A stretch of DNA of 44,390 nucleotides, from contig DAIDHX010000036.1 in NCBI GenBank assembly GCA_027451885.1, forward strand, positions 1 through 44,390, given 5' to 3'. This stretch comes from Planctomycetales bacterium (lineage in GTDB: Bacteria; Planctomycetota; Planctomycetia; Isosphaerales; Isosphaeraceae). Position 1 is the stretch's first letter, and every line of letters starts with the position of its first letter. The notes beneath the pieces were generated by a model. It was not told where the DNA came from. It was given only the letters and a program-made list of their open reading frames with translations, and did no database searches. Positions 25,495 to 34,417 of the stretch are shown here, one piece after another. A program made the translations under genes and the position numbers.

Positions 25495-28400
25495 CGCCTA
25501 CCGGACACGACCCGGAACATGCCCATCGCTCGATCATCGAGCGCGCTGATCAGCTTTTCGCCACCCAGTTGGATGAAAGTCAGCGACGGGTTGATTACCT
25601 CTTCGCGGTCCTGCTGATCCTGGAATGGTCTGGGCTGATCTGCACCTCTGTGCTCGTGTCGCCCTATGCCTGGCGGGATGGAACCAGTTTGATCGACAAC
25701 CACGTGGCGGTCGCGGTCTCGCTGGGCGCTGTGATCGTGAGCTTGCCGCTCGCGCTTTCGCTCTTGCGCCCCGGCGTGGTCGTGACGAGGCATGTCGTTG
25801 GGATCGGCCAGATGCTTCTGGGAGCACTTTTGATTCACCTCATGGGAGGGAGAATCGAGACACACTTCTTTATTTTTGGATCGCTGGCTTTTCTCGCGCT
25901 TTACCACGATTGGAAAGTCCTGGCAAGCGCATCCGTGATCGTGGCCATCGACCATCTGCTGCGAGGCTATTACTGGCCTCGCTCGGTCTTTGGGGTGCTC
26001 ACCGCGAGCCCCTGGCGCTGGGTGGAGCACTCGGCCTGGGTCGTGTTCGAAGACGTGGTGCTGGTGAAGGGGTGTTTTGACTGGATCCAGCAGCAGCGAG
26101 AGCTGGCGTTCCGCCAGGCAGAGATCGAGGAGTCACACGCCCAGGTAGAGCGGATCGTGGAGGAACGCACGGCCGAATTGCGAAGCGCGAATGCCGAGCT
26201 TAAACGGCAAGCCGATGAGCTTCGGCGCGCGGAGCTGCTCGATCGCAGGCTGGCGGCGATCGTGGAATCCTCCGATGACGCCATTATCAGTATCAGCCTT
26301 GAGGGAATCATCACTTCGTGGAACCGGGGAGCCGAGCAAATCTTCGGCTTCACATCCATCGAAGTCCTTGGCCGGTCGATCACGGTTCTCTCACCGATCG
26401 ACCGCTTCGATGAAACTCCGCGAATTCTCGCCCGGCTCTGGACCGGTGAGCGGCTCGAGCATTACGAGACGGTACGTCGAGCCAAGGACGGCCGGTTAAT
26501 CCACGTCTCGCTCACGATCTCTCCGATGCGAGACAGATCGGAGCGAATTGTCGGCGGCGCCATGACCGCGCGGGATGTCACCGAGGCGAAAGCGGCACAC
26601 GATCGAATGCAAACCCAGCACTCGGCCATGCGCGTGCTCACGGAAGCAGACTCCATCGAAGTCGCAATGCCGGAGCTTCTGCGCGTCATCGGCGAGACGC
26701 TCCATTTGCAGTGCGGTGAGTTCTGGCTCCTCGACCCCGAAACGAAAACGCTCCGCTGCGGCGACAACTGGTGCCAGGATCCCGCGACCGAAGCGATTCG
26801 CCATTTTCTGCGGTCATCCCGCACATATCAATTTGCGACAGGCGTCGGTCTGGCTGGCCGTGTCTGGGAACTCGGCGTTCCTCTTTGGAGTGCTGATCTG
26901 GAATCGGACCCGCACTTTTCCCGCCTCGAGCTCAGCCAGCCCGCGGGATTCAAGTCCGCGGTTGCGTTTCCACTCGCCGTCGGCGATGCCTTTTACGGCG
27001 TGGTCACGTTCCTGACGCACACGCGAATCCAGATGGATCAGGCCCTTGAGGATCTGCTCGTGACCCTTGGGCGCCAGATTGGATTGTTTGTCGAACGCCG
27101 CCTGGCCGACACAGCGTTACGAGCAGCCCGCGACGAGCTCGAAATCCGGGTCCAGGAACGAACGGCGGAGCTGGAGCTCATCAATTCAACGCTCAAAGAT
27201 GAAGTCGCGGAACGGAGGCGCAGTGAAGAAGCCCTGCGCGAAAGCGAAACTCGATTTCGCGTCGTTTCAGAAGCCATTCCCCAAATCCTGTGGGTCTTCG
27301 GTGGGGATGGCCAGGAAGAGTATCTCAATCACCGCTGGTTTGAGTATTTCGGGGTTGATCCGCACGCGCCTCGCACAAGCGACACCTGGACCAAATTCCT
27401 GCATCCCTCCGACCTGGAGCGAACGGTCGATCGCTGGAATCATTCACTCGCGACGGGAGAGTCGTACGAGATCGATTATCGGCTGCGCCGGCACGATGGT
27501 GAATACCGCTGGTTCCTGGCGCAGGGTCTGCCGCAAAGAGATTCGAACGGGGCGGTCGTGCGATGGTTTGGCACCTGTACCGACATCGACGATCAGCGCC
27601 GCGCCCAGCAGATTCTTCAAGACGCGCACGACGAGCTGGAACGGCGCGTCCTGGAACGCACGGATGAGCTGCGCAAGGTGAATGAATCGCTCGTGGTGGA
27701 AGTCGCTGAGCGAATTCGAGCCGAGGAGCAGGCCCGCGAGCGCGAACGCTTTGTCGAGAGTCTTACCCAGGCCAACCCCTCGATCATTTATCTTTTCGAT
27801 CTGCAGATCTGCCATGTCGTCTGGGCAAACGCTCGGGTGACGAGCTTGCTCGGTTACAAGCTTGATGACATCTATGAGCATCCTGGTCCACAACTCGTCG
27901 ATGATTGCGTTCATCCCGATGACGCGACCAGGCTTGGCTTCACGGGCGACGGCCGGCGATTCCAGGATGTGGCCGACGGAGGTGTGCTCGAGTTCGACAC
28001 GCGGGTCCGCCACGCGGACGGAACCTGGCGCTGGCTGCGTGCGCGGGAGTTGATCTTCGAGCGCGACTCCGCGGGAGAGCCGAAGCTCGTACTTGGAACC
28101 GCCGAGGATATCACGGAGCGCAAGGAAGCCGAGGATCGCTTCAAGGCGCTTTTCGAACAATCAAGCAATGCACACATCTTATTTTCTGAAGAGGAAGGTG
28201 TTATTGATTGTAATCGTGCGGCGCTCGAGCTTTACGGCTGCCGCGACCTGTCGCAGATGCTGGGACGTCATCCGGCGGACTTCGGGCCTGAGGAACAGCC
28301 GGATGGGCGACTCTCCTCGGTTGAGCGCGTGCGGTATGACGCCCTCGCCCGCAACGAGGGCTTCCATCGTTTTGATTGGACCATCCAGCGGTTCGATAAC

Positions 28401-30479
28401 CGAGCCTACGTGCCTTGCGAGGTGACCCTTTCGCCAATCGACGTTGCGGGGCGTGAGTTGTTACTGGTGGTCCTGCACGACTTGACGGAGCGCAAACAGG
28501 CCGAGATCGCACTGCGAAACGCCAAGGAAGCCGCTGAGTCCGCCAGCCGCGCCAAGAGTGAATTCCTCGCCAACATGAGCCACGAGATCCGGACGCCGAT
28601 GAATGGGATCATCGGCATGACTGAGCTCGCGCTCGACACCGAGCTGAATGCTCGCCAGCGCGAGTATTTGAGTCTCGTGAAAAGCTCGGCCGATGCGCTG
28701 CTCACGGTGATCAACGACATCCTCGATTTTTCCAAAATCGAAGCTGGAAAGCTTACGCTTGACCCAGCGCCCTTCTCTCTGCGTACGGTGGTGGAAGATA
28801 CCCTGCGGACCCTGGCGCTGCGGGCGCACTCCAAAGGCCTCGAGCTTGCCAGCCGGATTGGCCCCGAGTTGCCAGAGGATCTCATTGGCGACTCCGGCCG
28901 TTTGCGGCAGGTCCTGGTCAATCTGGTTGGCAATGCCATCAAGTTCACCGAGCGCGGCGAGGTTGTCGTCCACGTCGGCCTTGAGGATCACGGCGACAGC
29001 ACAATTCGATTGCGATTCGCCGTTTCAGACACCGGGATTGGCATCCCCGTCGACAAGCTATCCCGGATCTTTGAGCCGTTTGAACAAGCCGATGGTTCGA
29101 CGACCAGGCGCTTTGGTGGAACCGGGCTTGGTTTGACCATCTCCGTCAAACTGGTGGAGCTCATGGGTGGCCGGCTTTGGGTTGAGAGCCAGCCTGGAGT
29201 GGGGAGTACATTCTGGTTCACGCTCGCATTCACGGCGGCGCCGAAGGATGCCTCGGCGGGTCCGTCGCCATCGCTCGTCGAGCTTGAAAATCTGCCGATT
29301 CTGATCGTCGACGACAATCAGACAAATCGGATGATTCTGCAAGAATTGCTTGTGAACTGGGGAATGAGCCCGACGTCGGTCGAGAGCGGTCGAGCCGCGC
29401 TTGGGATCTTGCGGGCCTATGCCGCCAAGGGCTCACCGATCCCGGTGGCGCTTGTGGACGGCATGATGCCCGAGATGGACGGTTTTGAGCTGGCCGCGGC
29501 GATCGCTTCCGATGCAACAACTGGCAGCCCGAAGGTCATTCTGCTGACTTCCGCTGGCTGCGATGAAAACTCCGAAACGTGTCGTTCGAAAGGCATCGTC
29601 GCTTGCCTCACCAAGCCCATTCGACAGTCCGAGCTATTTGACACCCTTGTCAATGCTGCGCACCGTGAACGTCCCATGCCGGATAGCGCGTTCGCGCCGC
29701 CCGTCGTCTCAGTACTGACCAGCGGTCATCGGTTGCGCGTACTTCTGGCGGAAGATCACGCCGTGAATCAAAAAGTGGCCACGCGCTTGCTCGAGCAGCT
29801 CGGCCACGAGACGCATGTGGCCGCCGATGGGCTTCAGGCCGTTCGGGCCTGGGAGTCGGGAACGTTTGACGTCATTCTCATGGATGTTCAAATGCCTGAG
29901 ATGGATGGGTTCGAGGCGCTGCGGGTAATCCGCGAGCGCGAGCAAGCGCTCAATCAGAAAACACCGATCATCGCGCTCACGGCCCATGCCATGCAGGGCG
30001 ATCGCGAGCGCTGCCTCGCCGCAGGATTCGATGGCTATCTCGCCAAGCCGGTACGCCGCGCAGAGCTTGCGGCGGCGCTCGGGCAAGTTGCGCAGTCACC
30101 CCTCGTCCTGCCGGTTTCCAGGATCACGCACGACACGCAATTCCTTGAGAATCTGTCCGGCATTTGCAGCGGCGACGAAGGCTTCATGCGTGAGCTTGCC
30201 GAGTCGTATCTGGAGTCTGTCCCGAAGGCGATCACAGGGCTTGAACAGGGCTTCGCCGCGCACGATTTCGCGCGAATCGTTGCCGAAGCCCACGGAATCA
30301 AGGGAATCAGCCGAACCGTGGCCGCGCAGGCGGTTGCGGACGCGGCCTCGCGAATTGAGGCGGCGGGAAGACGCGGCGATCTCGTCGCTGCTGCTGCCGC
30401 ATTTTCTTGCCTCGCCATAGCGTGGAAACCGATCCGCGAAACTCTGGAGGGTTTTGTTCTCGTGGAGAGCCGATCATGA
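25491..30479 (+). CDS. Giant hybrid histidine kinase: 6-TM His-rich domain, PAS, GAF, 3 PAS, HisKA, HATPase, 2 receivers, Hpt
   Basis: A protein of 1662 residues starting at the ATG that overlaps the previous stop. Order: about six membrane spans (20-195) with conserved-looking His116, His125, His139, His155 and His180 at membrane faces; a coiled coil (205-245); PAS 250-365 (ESSDDAIISISLEGIITSWN); GAF 376-530; PAS 583-703, 758-878 and 883-1000; HisKA with His1031 (MSHEIRTP); HATPase about 1133-1247 (N, G1 DTGIGIP, GGTGLGL); receiver 1 with Asp1323; receiver 2 with Asp1465 (LMDVQMPEMDG); Hpt with His1601 (AHGIKG). It should autophosphorylate and relay phosphate through receiver and Hpt to a response regulator, most simply the one encoded next. 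All phosphotransfer residues are present. Input is probably via the membrane domain with the thioredoxin-fold protein, plus cytoplasmic PAS/GAF ligands. Confidence 0.93.
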   Translation: MTPTGHDPEHAHRSIIERADQLFATQLDESQRRVDYLFAVLLILEWSGLICTSVLVSPYAWRDGTSLIDNHVAVAVSLGAVIVSLPLALSLLRPGVVVTRHVVGIGQMLLGALLIHLMGGRIETHFFIFGSLAFLALYHDWKVLASASVIVAIDHLLRGYYWPRSVFGVLTASPWRWVEHSAWVVFEDVVLVKGCFDWIQQQRELAFRQAEIEESHAQVERIVEERTAELRSANAELKRQADELRRAELLDRRLAAIVESSDDAIISISLEGIITSWNRGAEQIFGFTSIEVLGRSITVLSPIDRFDETPRILARLWTGERLEHYETVRRAKDGRLIHVSLTISPMRDRSERIVGGAMTARDVTEAKAAHDRMQTQHSAMRVLTEADSIEVAMPELLRVIGETLHLQCGEFWLLDPETKTLRCGDNWCQDPATEAIRHFLRSSRTYQFATGVGLAGRVWELGVPLWSADLESDPHFSRLELSQPAGFKSAVAFPLAVGDAFYGVVTFLTHTRIQMDQALEDLLVTLGRQIGLFVERRLADTALRAARDELEIRVQERTAELELINSTLKDEVAERRRSEEALRESETRFRVVSEAIPQILWVFGGDGQEEYLNHRWFEYFGVDPHAPRTSDTWTKFLHPSDLERTVDRWNHSLATGESYEIDYRLRRHDGEYRWFLAQGLPQRDSNGAVVRWFGTCTDIDDQRRAQQILQDAHDELERRVLERTDELRKVNESLVVEVAERIRAEEQARERERFVESLTQANPSIIYLFDLQICHVVWANARVTSLLGYKLDDIYEHPGPQLVDDCVHPDDATRLGFTGDGRRFQDVADGGVLEFDTRVRHADGTWRWLRARELIFERDSAGEPKLVLGTAEDITERKEAEDRFKALFEQSSNAHILFSEEEGVIDCNRAALELYGCRDLSQMLGRHPADFGPEEQPDGRLSSVERVRYDALARNEGFHRFDWTIQRFDNRAYVPCEVTLSPIDVAGRELLLVVLHDLTERKQAEIALRNAKEAAESASRAKSEFLANMSHEIRTPMNGIIGMTELALDTELNARQREYLSLVKSSADALLTVINDILDFSKIEAGKLTLDPAPFSLRTVVEDTLRTLALRAHSKGLELASRIGPELPEDLIGDSGRLRQVLVNLVGNAIKFTERGEVVVHVGLEDHGDSTIRLRFAVSDTGIGIPVDKLSRIFEPFEQADGSTTRRFGGTGLGLTISVKLVELMGGRLWVESQPGVGSTFWFTLAFTAAPKDASAGPSPSLVELENLPILIVDDNQTNRMILQELLVNWGMSPTSVESGRAALGILRAYAAKGSPIPVALVDGMMPEMDGFELAAAIASDATTGSPKVILLTSAGCDENSETCRSKGIVACLTKPIRQSELFDTLVNAAHRERPMPDSAFAPPVVSVLTSGHRLRVLLAEDHAVNQKVATRLLEQLGHETHVAADGLQAVRAWESGTFDVILMDVQMPEMDGFEALRVIREREQALNQKTPIIALTAHAMQGDRERCLAAGFDGYLAKPVRRAELAAALGQVAQSPLVLPVSRITHDTQFLENLSGICSGDEGFMRELAESYLESVPKAITGLEQGFAAHDFARIVAEAHGIKGISRTVAAQAVADAASRIEAAGRRGDLVAAAAAFSCLAIAWKPIRETLEGFVLVESRS

Positions 30480-31399
30480 AGATCCTGATCGCGGAGGACC
30501 AGGCCATGGCCGCGATTTTCCTGAGACGAACGCTCGAAAAGATGGGCCACCAGGTGACGGTCGCCCAGGATGGCGAGGAAGCCTGGCACTTCGTTCAGGA
30601 AGAGGGCGCGAGCCTGCTTATCTCCGACTGGATGATGCCCAGGCTTGACGGTCCCGAGCTCTGTCGCCGTATCCGTCTCGCACAGGCGGAGCAATATACG
30701 TACATTATCTTGCTAACATCGCTCGATCGCCGGGATGACAAGCTCACCGGTCTGCGTGCGGGGGCCGACGACTTTTTGACCAAGCCCCCCGATCCAGACG
30801 AGCTCGCGCTCAGGCTCGAGATTGCCGAGCGCATCCTGGCGGTACACGAACAACTGGCACGGCAAAACGCCCGGCTGCGGGAACTGGTTGCGGTGGACGA
30901 GCTCACCGGCGTCAAGAATCGGCGGCGCTTCCGCGAGGATCTCGAGCTGCTCTTCGCCCAGTCGGAGCGGCTCGAATCGCCGCTTTCCCTGATCATGCTC
31001 GATATCGACCGCTTCAAGGAATACAACGACGCGTTCGGCCATCCTGCTGGCGATGAGGTTCTCCACGGCGTGGGTCAGCTTCTCCGGATGGCGGTGCGCG
31101 GGCATGACGTGGTCGCGCGTTACGGCGGCGAGGAATTTGTCGTACTTTTACCGGGCACCGACCAGGATGAGTCGCTCCGGGTTGCCGAAAGGCTTCGGAA
31201 AGCAATCGAAAACCAGATCTGGACGCACAGGGCCGTGACGGCAAGTCTCGGTATTGCCACCACCGGCGACTTGATTTCAACTTCCGCAATGCTCGTCGAT
31301 CGAGCCGACCGCGCGCTTTATCGCTCAAAACAAGCTGGGCGGAATCGTGTGATCCATTACGATCACAGCGAAATCGGAGCTCCAGCACGATTGGCGTAA
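30476..31399 (+). CDS. Response regulator diguanylate cyclase (receiver-GGDEF)
   Basis: A protein of 307 residues, starting at an ATG that overlaps the kinase stop by 4 bases; upstream extension in frame is coding for the kinase in another frame. The receiver (1-125) has the acidic pair Glu7/Asp8, phospho-acceptor Asp51 (ISDWMMP), LLTS and Lys in LTKPP. A short helix linker leads to the GGDEF domain (about 140-300) with an active GGEEF (217-221) and an intact product-inhibition site Arg208-Gly-His-Asp211 five residues before it (PleD/WspR-like). It should make cyclic di-GMP from two GTP when phosphorylated by the upstream kinase, and be feedback inhibited. This is the output of the three-gene operon. 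Confidence 0.95.
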   Translation: MKILIAEDQAMAAIFLRRTLEKMGHQVTVAQDGEEAWHFVQEEGASLLISDWMMPRLDGPELCRRIRLAQAEQYTYIILLTSLDRRDDKLTGLRAGADDFLTKPPDPDELALRLEIAERILAVHEQLARQNARLRELVAVDELTGVKNRRRFREDLELLFAQSERLESPLSLIMLDIDRFKEYNDAFGHPAGDEVLHGVGQLLRMAVRGHDVVARYGGEEFVVLLPGTDQDESLRVAERLRKAIENQIWTHRAVTASLGIATTGDLISTSAMLVDRADRALYRSKQAGRNRVIHYDHSEIGAPARLA

Positions 31400-31504
31400 C
31401 AGACTCGCTCGAGCCGGATTGCTCTTCAAAAAGCAGCCTCTATCCGCACGGGTCGAAAGCCCATACGATGCCATCCTCGCTTCACCGAGGGGGATTGTTA
31501 CATC

Positions 31505-33094
31505 ATGAGCTTTTTATTGAACCTGGATCGCGGTCTGGTTCTGCGGTCCCTCGCTGTGTGCCTTGCGTTTTGTGGGTCTCAGGTCGTTCAAGCGGCCGAG
31601 CTCGCGCATCCGCCACGCTTCCTGGTGCATCTGGCCCCGGCGATGCGCACACGTCTCGGCATCGATAACGCCGGCTCTGGCTGGCCCGCGGATGCGCGCT
31701 TGATCGTGGTTCTTGCAAAAGGCGAAGGCGGCGAGCCCAGATACGCCATCGAACCCGGCGGTATGAACTCGCCGGTGGTCATTGGACGCGACGTTCGCGG
31801 GCTCGATGCTGGCTCAATCGCCGTACTCGATGAACGCTGCACGCGCTTTCCCTTCGATCGCCTGAGCCAGATCCCTGCCGGAGACTACGCGGTACAGGCG
31901 CTGCTGCATCGGAATCGAGATCTCAACCTTCTGAATGCACCAGGTGATCTTTACAGCCGCACCGCTCACGTGCGTATCAGGTCCGAAGAGTCCACCGCGA
32001 TCGATCTTGAATTGACGGAGAGCGTGCCTGAGGAGTCGTTCCCGGTCGAGACGGAACTGGTGAAATTCGTGAGGCTTCGCTCGCGGTTATTAAGCGCGTT
32101 TCACGGCAGACCGATCGACCTGCGAGCTGGCATTATTCTGCCGCGGGATCATGGTCGCGACCCAGGTCGGCGGTATCCGTTGCGAGTCCATATTGGCGGC
32201 TATGGATCGCGCTTTACTGGAGTGGGCGGAATGATGACCGCTGGCTCGCCCTTTCGCGCAGCCTGGCTGGCGAACGACGCGCCGCGGATGATTCTCTTGC
32301 ATCTCGATGGCGCGGGTCCGCTCGGCGACCCGTATCAGATTGATTCGGCCAATCATGGGCCGTATGGCGCGGCTCTAACCCAGGAATTGATCCCCCATGT
32401 CGAGCGTCTTTACGGGGGTCGAGGCGATGGCAAATCACGCGTGCTTGATGGCGGTTCAACCGGGGGCTGGGTTGCGCTTGCACTCCAGGTGTTCTATCCC
32501 GATTTCTTCAATGGCGCCTGGTCGTTTTGCCCAGACAGTGTGGACTTTCATTCATTTCAACTTGTAAATATTTATGATGATGAAAATGCATATGTGAACT
32601 CTCGTGGCTTTGAGCGGCCAGGCGCCCGCGAGACTTCGGGCGAGGTCAGGTACACGATGCGCCACGAGCTGCGGCTCGAGAACGTGCTTGGCCTGGGTGA
32701 TTCGTGGACAATGTCTGGCGGTCAATGGGGGGCCTGGAACGCGGCGTACGGGCCGCGTGGCGGGGATGGGCGGCCTGTGCCGCTCTGGGATCCCCGCACG
32801 GGAGTCATCAACCGCCGCGCCGCCGATGCCTGGAAGCGTTACGACTTGCGGCAGAGGCTCGCGAATCAGTGGGCCGAACTTGCCCCGCGCCTGAACGGCA
32901 AGATTCACATCTGGGTAGGGGACGCCGATGATTACTTTCTCAACAACGCCGTTCATCGTCTTGATGCGTTTCTCCGGCGCGCGCAGCCGCGGTTCGACGG
33001 ACTGATCCGCTACAAGCCTGGCCAGGGTCACTGCTGGATTGGAGTCTCGGAATCCGAGATGATGAAACAAATGGCGGCGCGCACTGCTGAATGA
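31505..33094 (+). CDS. Secreted alpha/beta-hydrolase, putative esterase
   Basis: A protein of 529 residues with a signal peptide (about 1-30, ending VVQA). The N-terminal 170 residues form a beta-rich domain without clear homology. The hydrolase domain follows: IILPRDH and YPLRVHIGGYG start it, the nucleophile elbow is Gly-Gly-Ser318-Thr-Gly-Gly, the acid is probably in VGDADDYF (about 470), and the base is His509 in GQGHCW. The fold resembles the putative-esterase (esterase D/feruloyl-type) families. It probably deacylates a polysaccharide or plant-derived ester outside the cell; the substrate is not evident. It lies 24 bases before the CE15-like gene on the same strand. The ribosome-binding site is a modest GGGGGA 10 bases before the ATG. 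Confidence 0.8.
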   Translation: MSFLLNLDRGLVLRSLAVCLAFCGSQVVQAAELAHPPRFLVHLAPAMRTRLGIDNAGSGWPADARLIVVLAKGEGGEPRYAIEPGGMNSPVVIGRDVRGLDAGSIAVLDERCTRFPFDRLSQIPAGDYAVQALLHRNRDLNLLNAPGDLYSRTAHVRIRSEESTAIDLELTESVPEESFPVETELVKFVRLRSRLLSAFHGRPIDLRAGIILPRDHGRDPGRRYPLRVHIGGYGSRFTGVGGMMTAGSPFRAAWLANDAPRMILLHLDGAGPLGDPYQIDSANHGPYGAALTQELIPHVERLYGGRGDGKSRVLDGGSTGGWVALALQVFYPDFFNGAWSFCPDSVDFHSFQLVNIYDDENAYVNSRGFERPGARETSGEVRYTMRHELRLENVLGLGDSWTMSGGQWGAWNAAYGPRGGDGRPVPLWDPRTGVINRRAADAWKRYDLRQRLANQWAELAPRLNGKIHIWVGDADDYFLNNAVHRLDAFLRRAQPRFDGLIRYKPGQGHCWIGVSESEMMKQMAARTAE

Positions 33095-33118
33095 GTCACC
33101 GGCACGAGGATCGCATCC

Positions 33119-34417
33119 ATGTCGATCGGCTTTTTATTCCTTGCGACTTGCATGGTTTCGCAGGCTTCGAAGGCATCCAGGCCGCCGGAGATTCGAATCA
33201 ATCAAGACGAATCCAAGGTGCCGCCTTACACGTTGCCCGATCCGCTCAGGAAGCTCGACGGCCGCGCTGTGGAGTCAAAGTCAGAGTGGCCAGCGCGGCG
33301 TGAGGAGCTCATGCGGCTGTTTGAAGTTGAGGTTTATGGCAAGACGCCGTCGCCGCCGCGGCCTTTGACTGCGCGATTTCACGAACGTTCGAGAGACGAG
33401 ACCGCCGTTGGTGGCAAGGCCATTCGCCGGGAAATCACGATCGAGCTTGGCGGCGCCGCGGATGGTCCCAGAATCGACATGCTGCTGTATACCCCGAAGA
33501 AGGCAACACCAGCCCCGATTCTGCTGGCCTACAATTTTTGGGGCAATCAGACGATTGATCCGGATCCCGCCATCATCCCGACACGGCTCGAGCCGCGGCC
33601 GCCGCACAGTAACAAGGACGAACCCAATCGTCGCCAGCGGGGTTCGGATCATGCCTCGTGGCCCCTTGAGCGAATCCTTGATCGTGGCTACGGCCTGGCC
33701 ACGGCGTGCTACTCCGATGTCGATCCCGATTATGACGATGGTTTCGTAAACGGCATTCATCCCCTCTTCTACCAGCCTGGTCAAACCCATCCTGCGGATG
33801 ATGAATGGGGATCAATCGGCGCGTGGGCGTGGGGACTGTCGCGAATGCTGGATTATCTGGAGACCGCACCCGGCGTGGACGCGCGGCGCGTGGTCGTGAT
33901 GGGGCATTCCCGCCTGGGCAAGACCGCCCTCTGGGCTGGAGCACGCGATGAGCGGTTCGCGATTGTGGTTTCGCTTCAGTCCGGCTGCGGGGGCGCCGCA
34001 CTTTCAAAGCGGGATTTCGGCGAAAACGTGGCGCGGATCAACACCAGCTTTCCGCACTGGTTCTGCAAAAACTTCCGCAAGTACAACAACAACGAAAGCG
34101 CGTTGCCTCTGGATCAACACGAACTGATCGCCCTTGTTGCGCCTCGGCCGGTCCTGATCTGCTCAGCCGCCGAGGATCTCTGGGCCGACCCCAAAGGCGA
34201 ATTCCTGGGGGCGCTTGGAGCAGACCCTGTTTACCGTCTGCTGGGAACCGACGGTCTCGCCACGAAGGAGATGCCGGCTCCCGCGCCGGATCAGCTTATC
34301 AAGAGTACGATCGGGTATCACATTCGACCCGGCGGGCATTCCGTGACAGGGGACGACTGGGACGCCGTCATGACCTTCGCCGATCGTCACCTGCCCCCAG
34401 CGACGATCTCGAAGTAA
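33119..34417 (+). CDS. CE15 glucuronoyl-esterase-like hydrolase
   Basis: A protein of 432 residues with a short hydrophobic, probably signal-like N-terminus. It matches bacterial CE15 proteins: TPAPILLAYNFWGN gives the oxyanion strand, Gly-His-Ser264-Arg-Leu-Gly-Lys the nucleophile elbow with the family-typical Arg and Lys, LQSGCGGAALSKRDFGE the next conserved block, Glu352 in AAEDLWADPKGE the acid (CE15 uses Glu in this region), and His407 in RPGGHSVT the base. CE15 enzymes cleave esters between glucuronic acid on xylan and lignin alcohols. It probably works with the hydrolase encoded 24 bases upstream. Its last 50 bases overlap the 3' end of the convergent histidine kinase gene. Confidence 0.9.
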   Translation: MSIGFLFLATCMVSQASKASRPPEIRINQDESKVPPYTLPDPLRKLDGRAVESKSEWPARREELMRLFEVEVYGKTPSPPRPLTARFHERSRDETAVGGKAIRREITIELGGAADGPRIDMLLYTPKKATPAPILLAYNFWGNQTIDPDPAIIPTRLEPRPPHSNKDEPNRRQRGSDHASWPLERILDRGYGLATACYSDVDPDYDDGFVNGIHPLFYQPGQTHPADDEWGSIGAWAWGLSRMLDYLETAPGVDARRVVVMGHSRLGKTALWAGARDERFAIVVSLQSGCGGAALSKRDFGENVARINTSFPHWFCKNFRKYNNNESALPLDQHELIALVAPRPVLICSAAEDLWADPKGEFLGALGADPVYRLLGTDGLATKEMPAPAPDQLIKSTIGYHIRPGGHSVTGDDWDAVMTFADRHLPPATISK

